From: JBDTSW01 sp963807385
Lineage (GTDB): Bacteria; Actinomycetota; Thermoleophilia; Solirubrobacterales; 70-9
Length of the DNA stretch: 64,000 bases
Assembly (NCBI GenBank): GCA_963807385.1
Contig: CAWEBQ010000002.1
Coordinates: forward strand, 248,001 to 312,000
Direction of reading: 5' to 3'
Shown here: positions 60,831-64,000 of the stretch, piece by piece
Layout of the letters: each line of letters opens with the position of its first letter
Numbering within the stretch: the first letter of the stretch is position 1
Translations under genes and position numbers: made by a program
Notes under the pieces: generated by a model
Told to the model about the DNA's origin: nothing
What the model saw: only the letters and a program-made list of their open reading frames with translations
Database searches by the model: none

Positions 60831-61526
60831 ATGCGCCTCGCCAAGTACCTCGCCCATTCGGGCGTCGCCTCCCGTCGACGCTCCGAGGAGATGATCGCGG
60901 CGGGCCGCGTCCAGGTGGCGGGAGCGGTGATCACGGATCCCGCGCGGGACGTCGACGAGGGCTCGGGCGTCGAGGTGGATGGCAAGCCGGTGGCCCCGGA
61001 GGCGCGCGAGGTCTGGATGGTCAACAAGCCGTCCGGCGTGGTCTCCACGGCGCGTGAGCCGGGGCGTCGGCGTGCGGTGGTCGAGCTGGTGGACTCCCGC
61101 CGTCGGCTCTACCCGGTGGGACGCCTCGACGCCGATTCCACGGGCCTCATCCTGCTCACCAACGACGGGGATCTGGCCGAGCGGCTGATGCACCCCCGCC
61201 ACGAGGTTCCGCGCACCTACCGCGTCAGGCTGCGACGCCCGGCCGAGCCCGAGCAGCTTCGGCTGCTGAGGCGCGGCGTCGAGCTCGACGACGGCACTAC
61301 GGGGCCCGCGACGATCCGCAAGGCGTCCACCCGCGTGTTCGAGATGACGATCCACGAGGGCCGCAACCGCCAGGTCCGGCGGATGGTCGAGGCGGTGGGC
61401 AACCAGGTGGTGGATCTCGAGCGGATTCGCTTCGGCCCGCTCGAGCTGGGCTCCCTCAAGGAGGGCTCGTCCCGGCGGCTCCGCCCCGCCGAGATCAAGC
61501 GCCTCTGGAAGGATGACGGGGAATGA
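60831..61526 (+). CDS. rluB: Ribosomal large-subunit pseudouridine synthase (RluB family)
   Basis: A 231-residue enzyme: S4 domain (RLAKYLAHSGVASRRRSEEMIAAGRVQVAG) and RsuA/RluB catalytic domain with the aspartate in VGRLDADSTGLILLTNDGDLAERL, and EGRNRQVRRMVEAVG. It probably makes pseudouridine 2605 (E. coli numbering) in 23S rRNA. Its usual place behind scpB supports this. The stop overlaps aroH (ATGA). Confidence 0.93.
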   Translation: MRLAKYLAHSGVASRRRSEEMIAAGRVQVAGAVITDPARDVDEGSGVEVDGKPVAPEAREVWMVNKPSGVVSTAREPGRRRAVVELVDSRRRLYPVGRLDADSTGLILLTNDGDLAERLMHPRHEVPRTYRVRLRRPAEPEQLRLLRRGVELDDGTTGPATIRKASTRVFEMTIHEGRNRQVRRMVEAVGNQVVDLERIRFGPLELGSLKEGSSRRLRPAEIKRLWKDDGE

Positions 61527-61900
61527 GTGACGCGGAGCGAGTCTGGGCGGTGCGGGGCGCGGTGAAGGTCGGGTCGAACGACGTTCGCGCGATCCTGGCC
61601 TCGACCGAGGAGCTGATGCGCGAGCTGATGGGCAGAAACGGGATCGAGCCGGCCGGCATGATCAGCTGCCTCTTCACCGCGACGGCGGACCTGAACGCGG
61701 AGTTCCCGGCGGTCGCGGCCCGCAGACTCGGGCTCGATCAGGTTCCGCTGCTCTGCACCCAGGAGCTCGACGTGCCCGGTGCGATGCGCGGCGTGGTCCG
61801 GGTGATGGTGAGCTACTACGCGGCGGCCGATCACAAGCCGCAGCACGCCTACCTCGGCGAGGCGCAGGAGCTGCGCACAGACCTGCATTCGGCCCAGTAG
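61523..61900 (+). CDS. aroH: Chorismate mutase, AroH type
   Basis: A 125-residue monofunctional chorismate mutase of the trimeric Bacillus AroH fold, making prephenate for Phe and Tyr. VWAVRGAVKVGSNDVRAILASTEELMRELM carries the active-site Arg; ISCLFTATADLNAEFPAVAAR and VPLLCTQELDVPGAMRGVVRVMV are conserved. It begins an aromatic amino-acid group with hisC and DAHP synthase. Confidence 0.95.
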   Translation: MSDAERVWAVRGAVKVGSNDVRAILASTEELMRELMGRNGIEPAGMISCLFTATADLNAEFPAVAARRLGLDQVPLLCTQELDVPGAMRGVVRVMVSYYAAADHKPQHAYLGEAQELRTDLHSAQ

Positions 61901-61922
61901 CGGCTGCCACAATCAGCCGCGC

Positions 61923-63014
61923 ATGACCGTCACCTTCGCCGAGAAGCTCGCCTCGATCCCCGGGTACGTCGCCGGCGTGCCGAAGGGCAAGGCGCCGGAG
62001 GCGATCGCGGACTCCAAGATCGCCCAGCTCGCTTCCAACGAGTCCCCGTTCCCGCCTCATCCGGCGGTTGTGGACGCGATCGCGAGGGCGGCCGCCGCGT
62101 CGAACCGGTATCCGGACCCGGATGCGACGCTCCTGCGCCGCCGGATCGCGGAGCGCTTCGAGGTCGACTCGCCGCAGGTGGCCGTCGCCAACGGCTCCTG
62201 CGAGGTACTGCTGGCCGCGGCGCTCGCGCTGTGCGAGCCCGGAGCGGAGGTCGTGTACGCCTGGCCCTCGTTCTCGATCTACCCGTACCTGGCGCCGCTC
62301 TCGGGGGCTCGAGAGATCCGGGTCCCGGTGAACGACCGTGCAGAGCACGACCTGGACGCCATGGCAGCGGAGATCACCGCCGCCACGCAGATCGTGATCG
62401 TCTGCAACCCCAACAACCCGACGGGGACGCACCTTCCGGTGGAGCGGATCGGAGCGTTCCTCGAACGGGTCCCCCGCCATGTGACGGTTCTCCTCGATGA
62501 GGCCTACGCCGAGTTCCAGACCCACGACGACCCCGACGCCGCGGCGGACCTCCGTCGGGACTACCCCAACCTCGTCGTCCTGCGCACCTTCTCAAAGGCC
62601 TACGGGCTGGCCGGGCTGCGCGTCGGCTATGCGCTCTGCGCCCCGGCGTTCCGCGCCGCGATCGACGCTGTGCGCCAGCCGTTCAGCGTCAACGCGGTCG
62701 CCCAGGCGGCGGGCGCCGAGGCGATCCTTCACGCCGACGATGTCGCCAAGCGAGTGGAGTCGACGATCGTCGAGCGCGTGACGGTCGAGGAGGGCGTCCG
62801 CGAGCTCGGCCTCCGCACGCCCGATTCGCAGGCCAACTTCTCCTGGATCCACCTGGGGGACGCCGACGAGGCCGCCGTGGTCGAGGCGCTCGCCTCGGAG
62901 GGGATCGTCGTCAGGCCCGGGACGCCGCTGGGCGGCCCCGGCCACATCCGGGTCAGCTACGGGCGGCCGGAGGAGAACCAGCGTTTCCTGGCCGCCCTGC
63001 GCGCCGCACTCTGA
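61923..63014 (+). CDS. hisC: Histidinol-phosphate / aromatic aminotransferase
   Basis: A 363-residue fold-type I aminotransferase of the HisC family. LASNESPFPPHPAVVDAI, NGSCEVLLAAALAL, NPNNPTGTHLP, DEAYAEF and the PLP lysine Lys225 in TFSKAYGLAGLRVGY. By sequence it is HisC-like, but with aroH before it and a DAHP synthase behind it, transamination of prephenate or phenylpyruvate to make Phe/Tyr is more likely than histidine synthesis; this is context-based inference. Confidence 0.9.
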   Translation: MTVTFAEKLASIPGYVAGVPKGKAPEAIADSKIAQLASNESPFPPHPAVVDAIARAAAASNRYPDPDATLLRRRIAERFEVDSPQVAVANGSCEVLLAAALALCEPGAEVVYAWPSFSIYPYLAPLSGAREIRVPVNDRAEHDLDAMAAEITAATQIVIVCNPNNPTGTHLPVERIGAFLERVPRHVTVLLDEAYAEFQTHDDPDAAADLRRDYPNLVVLRTFSKAYGLAGLRVGYALCAPAFRAAIDAVRQPFSVNAVAQAAGAEAILHADDVAKRVESTIVERVTVEEGVRELGLRTPDSQANFSWIHLGDADEAAVVEALASEGIVVRPGTPLGGPGHIRVSYGRPEENQRFLAALRAAL

Positions 63015-63024
63015 GCCGCGCGCC

Positions 63025-63053
63025 TTGCGTTATTTGGGGCCCCGTGCTACAAG
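63025..63053 (+). promoter_or_regulatory. Promoter for the aromatic leader and DAHP synthase
   Basis: -35 TTGCGT (63025-63030), 17-bp spacer, -10 TACAAG (63048-63053). The expected transcript start, about 63060, lies within a few bases of the leader ATG at 63065, so the leader peptide would be made from a nearly leaderless mRNA, which fits its lack of a ribosome site. Confidence 0.6.
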
Positions 63054-63064
63054 ACGTCGCTCCC

Positions 63065-63157
63065 ATGCAGCGCATTCGCACGACTTCGACCGACCTGAGC
63101 GCCCTCGGCGCTCTCCGTCGTGCCCGCCTGTATTCCTGGTATTGGCGATTTAGCTAG
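63065..63157 (+). CDS. Aromatic amino-acid leader peptide
   Basis: A 30-residue peptide beginning MQRIRTTSTD and ending RARLYSWYWRFS before TAG. The last nine residues hold two Tyr, two Trp and one Phe, all of them the end products of the shikimate pathway. Such clusters stall ribosomes when charged tRNAs are scarce and thereby steer folding of the RNA that follows. It lies 134 bp in front of the DAHP synthase gene and overlaps the start of a 10-bp stem. Confidence 0.85.
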   Translation: MQRIRTTSTDLSALGALRRARLYSWYWRFS

Positions 63158-63210
63158 GCGTCCGGCCCGGCCGACTCGGCCTGCCAAGCAGGGGACTCAT
63201 GCCGGACGCC
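63157..63210 (+). promoter_or_regulatory. Attenuator-type RNA stem after the leader peptide
   Basis: GGCGTCCGGC (63157-63166) pairs perfectly with GCCGGACGCC (63201-63210). Inside are GGCCG-ACT-CGGCC (63169-63181) and CTGC-CAA-GCAG (63181-63191). The stem starts at the last base of the leader stop codon, so a ribosome stalled at the Tyr/Trp/Phe codons and one at the stop would leave different parts free. There is no T-run after it, so control may act through Rho or on translation. Confidence 0.6.
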
Positions 63211-63255
63211 CGCCCCGCGCCCGTAGGCCAGTGCTTGAACGAGAGGAACCGCAAC

Positions 63256-63294
63256 GTGACGGAGACGACCCAGGGCCAGGAGAACCGGCGATGA
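63256..63294 (+). CDS. Tiny ORF coupled to the DAHP synthase start
   Basis: GTG 63256 opens a 12-codon frame (MTETTQGQENRR) behind a GAGAGGAAC ribosome site; its TGA (63292-63294) overlaps the ATG of the DAHP synthase as ATGA, the coupling form used all over this window. It could be a translational coupling device, or the N-terminus of the synthase after a frame slip. No independent support. Confidence 0.35.
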   Translation: MTETTQGQENRR

Positions 63295-64000
63295 TCGTCG
63301 GGATGGAAGGCCGCTACAACACGGACCAGGTTCGCGACCGCCGGATCGAGCGGATCGTGGAGCTGGTGGCGCCGGAGGCGCTGTTCGGGGAGCTGCCGTT
63401 GGGTGACGAGCGCGCCGCCGCGGTCGTCCGCGGTCGCGAGCAGGTCGCGGCGGTACTCGACGGCGCCGACGACCGGCTCCTCGTCGTGGCTGGACCGTGC
63501 AGCGTGCACGACCCCGAGGCCGCGCTGGAGTACGCAAAGCGCCTCGCGGGCACGGCCGCCGAGCTCTCCGACCACCTCGTGGTCGCGATGCGCGTCTACT
63601 TCGAGAAGCCGCGGACGACGGTCGGCTGGAAGGGCCTGATCAACGATCCCCACCTCGACGGCTCGGGCGATGTGAACGCCGGGCTGCGAATCGCGCGCGA
63701 GCTGCTGCTCGACGTGCTCGACCTCGGGCTCGCCGGTCGGCTGCGAGTTCCTCGACCCGATCACGCCGCAGTACATCGCCGACACGGTCGCCTGGGGCGC
63801 GATCGGCGCCCGCACGACCGAGAGCCAGATGCATCGCCAGCTCGGATCGGGCCTGTCGATGCCGATCGGGTTCAAGAACCGGACCGACGGCAACGTCCAG
63901 GTCGCGGTCGACGCGGTCCGTGCCGCGTCGGTCTCGCATGCGTTCGCCGGGATCGACGACGCGGGCACGCCAGCGATCCTCTACACCACCGGGCAACCAG
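63291..64000 (+). CDS. aroG: 3-deoxy-7-phosphoheptulonate (DAHP) synthase, partial, with a frameshift
   Basis: First enzyme of the shikimate pathway, joining phosphoenolpyruvate and erythrose 4-phosphate. MIVGMEGRYNTDQVRDRRIERIV, LLVVAGPCSVHDPEAALEYA and MRVYFEKPRTTVGWKGLINDPHLDGS are class I (AroF/G/H) motifs. After LDLGL the frame breaks: the continuation PVGCEFLDPITPQYIADTVAWGAIGARTTESQ is in the next frame because of one extra base near 63733 (GGGCTCGCC for GGGCTGCC-type). ATG 63291 has an AGGAGA site. The gene leaves the window at 64000. Confidence 0.85.
   Translation, partial: MIVGMEGRYNTDQVRDRRIERIVELVAPEALFGELPLGDERAAAVVRGREQVAAVLDGADDRLLVVAGPCSVHDPEAALEYAKRLAGTAAELSDHLVVAMRVYFEKPRTTVGWKGLINDPHLDGSGDVNAGLRIARELLLDVLDLGLAGRLRVPRPDHAAVHRRHGRLGRDRRPHDREPDASPARIGPVDADRVQEPDRRQRPGRGRRGPCRVGLACVRRDRRRGHASDPLHHRAT

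Noticed and set aside
1..64000. CRISPR array, prophage, insertion sequence or origin of replication
   Set aside because: No regularly spaced repeats, no transposase or integrase, no phage structural genes and no DnaA-box cluster with dnaA/dnaN were seen. The LAGLIDADG protein is the only mobile-type fold.

Overview
The window is very GC-rich DNA (roughly 70%) with dense genes, many 4-nt ATGA/GTGA stop-start overlaps and frequent GTG/TTG starts. The dcw cluster order, an MraZ box, a Ku/LigD pair, Tad pilus genes and an actinobacterial DUF3556 protein point to a high-GC actinobacterium. The protein style (SAF/CpaB-TadABC run, GGDD-type calcium repeats, DUF4430 proteins, LAGLIDADG protein with an HTH) suggests Thermoleophilia/Solirubrobacterales; that placement is inference from style, not from a marker search. 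I found no phage, insertion sequence or CRISPR array. Single-base frame breaks in otherwise conserved genes (near 9575-9600, 13490-13925, 19425-19436 and 63733) look like a mixture of sequence error and true decay.

Layout. 1-2560: cold-shock protein, patatin-like lipase, a LAGLIDADG-type protein with a broken HTH front, tRNA-Leu(CAG) and tRNA-Glu(CTC). Bases 1-118 hold no gene I can support. 2700-6668: an operator/promoter followed by a coupled methyltransferase - TetR - (alpha/beta hydrolase + glycosyltransferase fusion) operon. 6800-13055: a small unknown protein, an FAD oxidoreductase coupled to a frameshifted DUF3556 membrane protein, a lipoprotein, an RDD membrane protein and a lone cyclic-nucleotide-binding-domain protein.

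13101-19661: a cobalamin riboswitch heads a tightly coupled operon of two DUF4430 (transcobalamin C-terminal-like) proteins, EcfT, a fused EcfA-EcfA' ATPase, and an ECF S-component continuous with an exported alpha/alpha-barrel domain of the prenyltransferase/transcobalamin N-terminal type. The two halves of animal transcobalamin are thus distributed over a bacterial vitamin importer. This is the most interesting system in the window. 19730-23990: nitroreductase, GlpD, a transaldolase-like protein and a strongly divergent Rho. 24695-30012: DUF192 protein, two-component pair, CpaB, TadA, TadB, TadC.

31171-47622: complete dcw cluster (mraZ, rsmH, ftsL-like, ftsI, murE, murF, mraY, murD, ftsW, murG, murC, murB, ftsQ, ftsZ) with an MraZ operator inside the mraZ promoter; FtsL, FtsW and FtsQ all carry Ala/Pro/Lys/Arg-rich basic cytoplasmic tails. 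47685-53067: glycine cleavage genes gcvT, gcvH, gcvPA, gcvPB with a fatty-acid hydroxylase gene inside. 53068-58438: a small protein divergent from a MocR-type regulator, NHEJ genes (Ku, LigD polymerase domain) and a FetAB-like transporter. 58475-64000: trpS, scpA, scpB, rluB, aroH, hisC, then an aromatic-amino-acid leader peptide (ending LYSWYWRFS) in front of a DAHP synthase that runs off the window.
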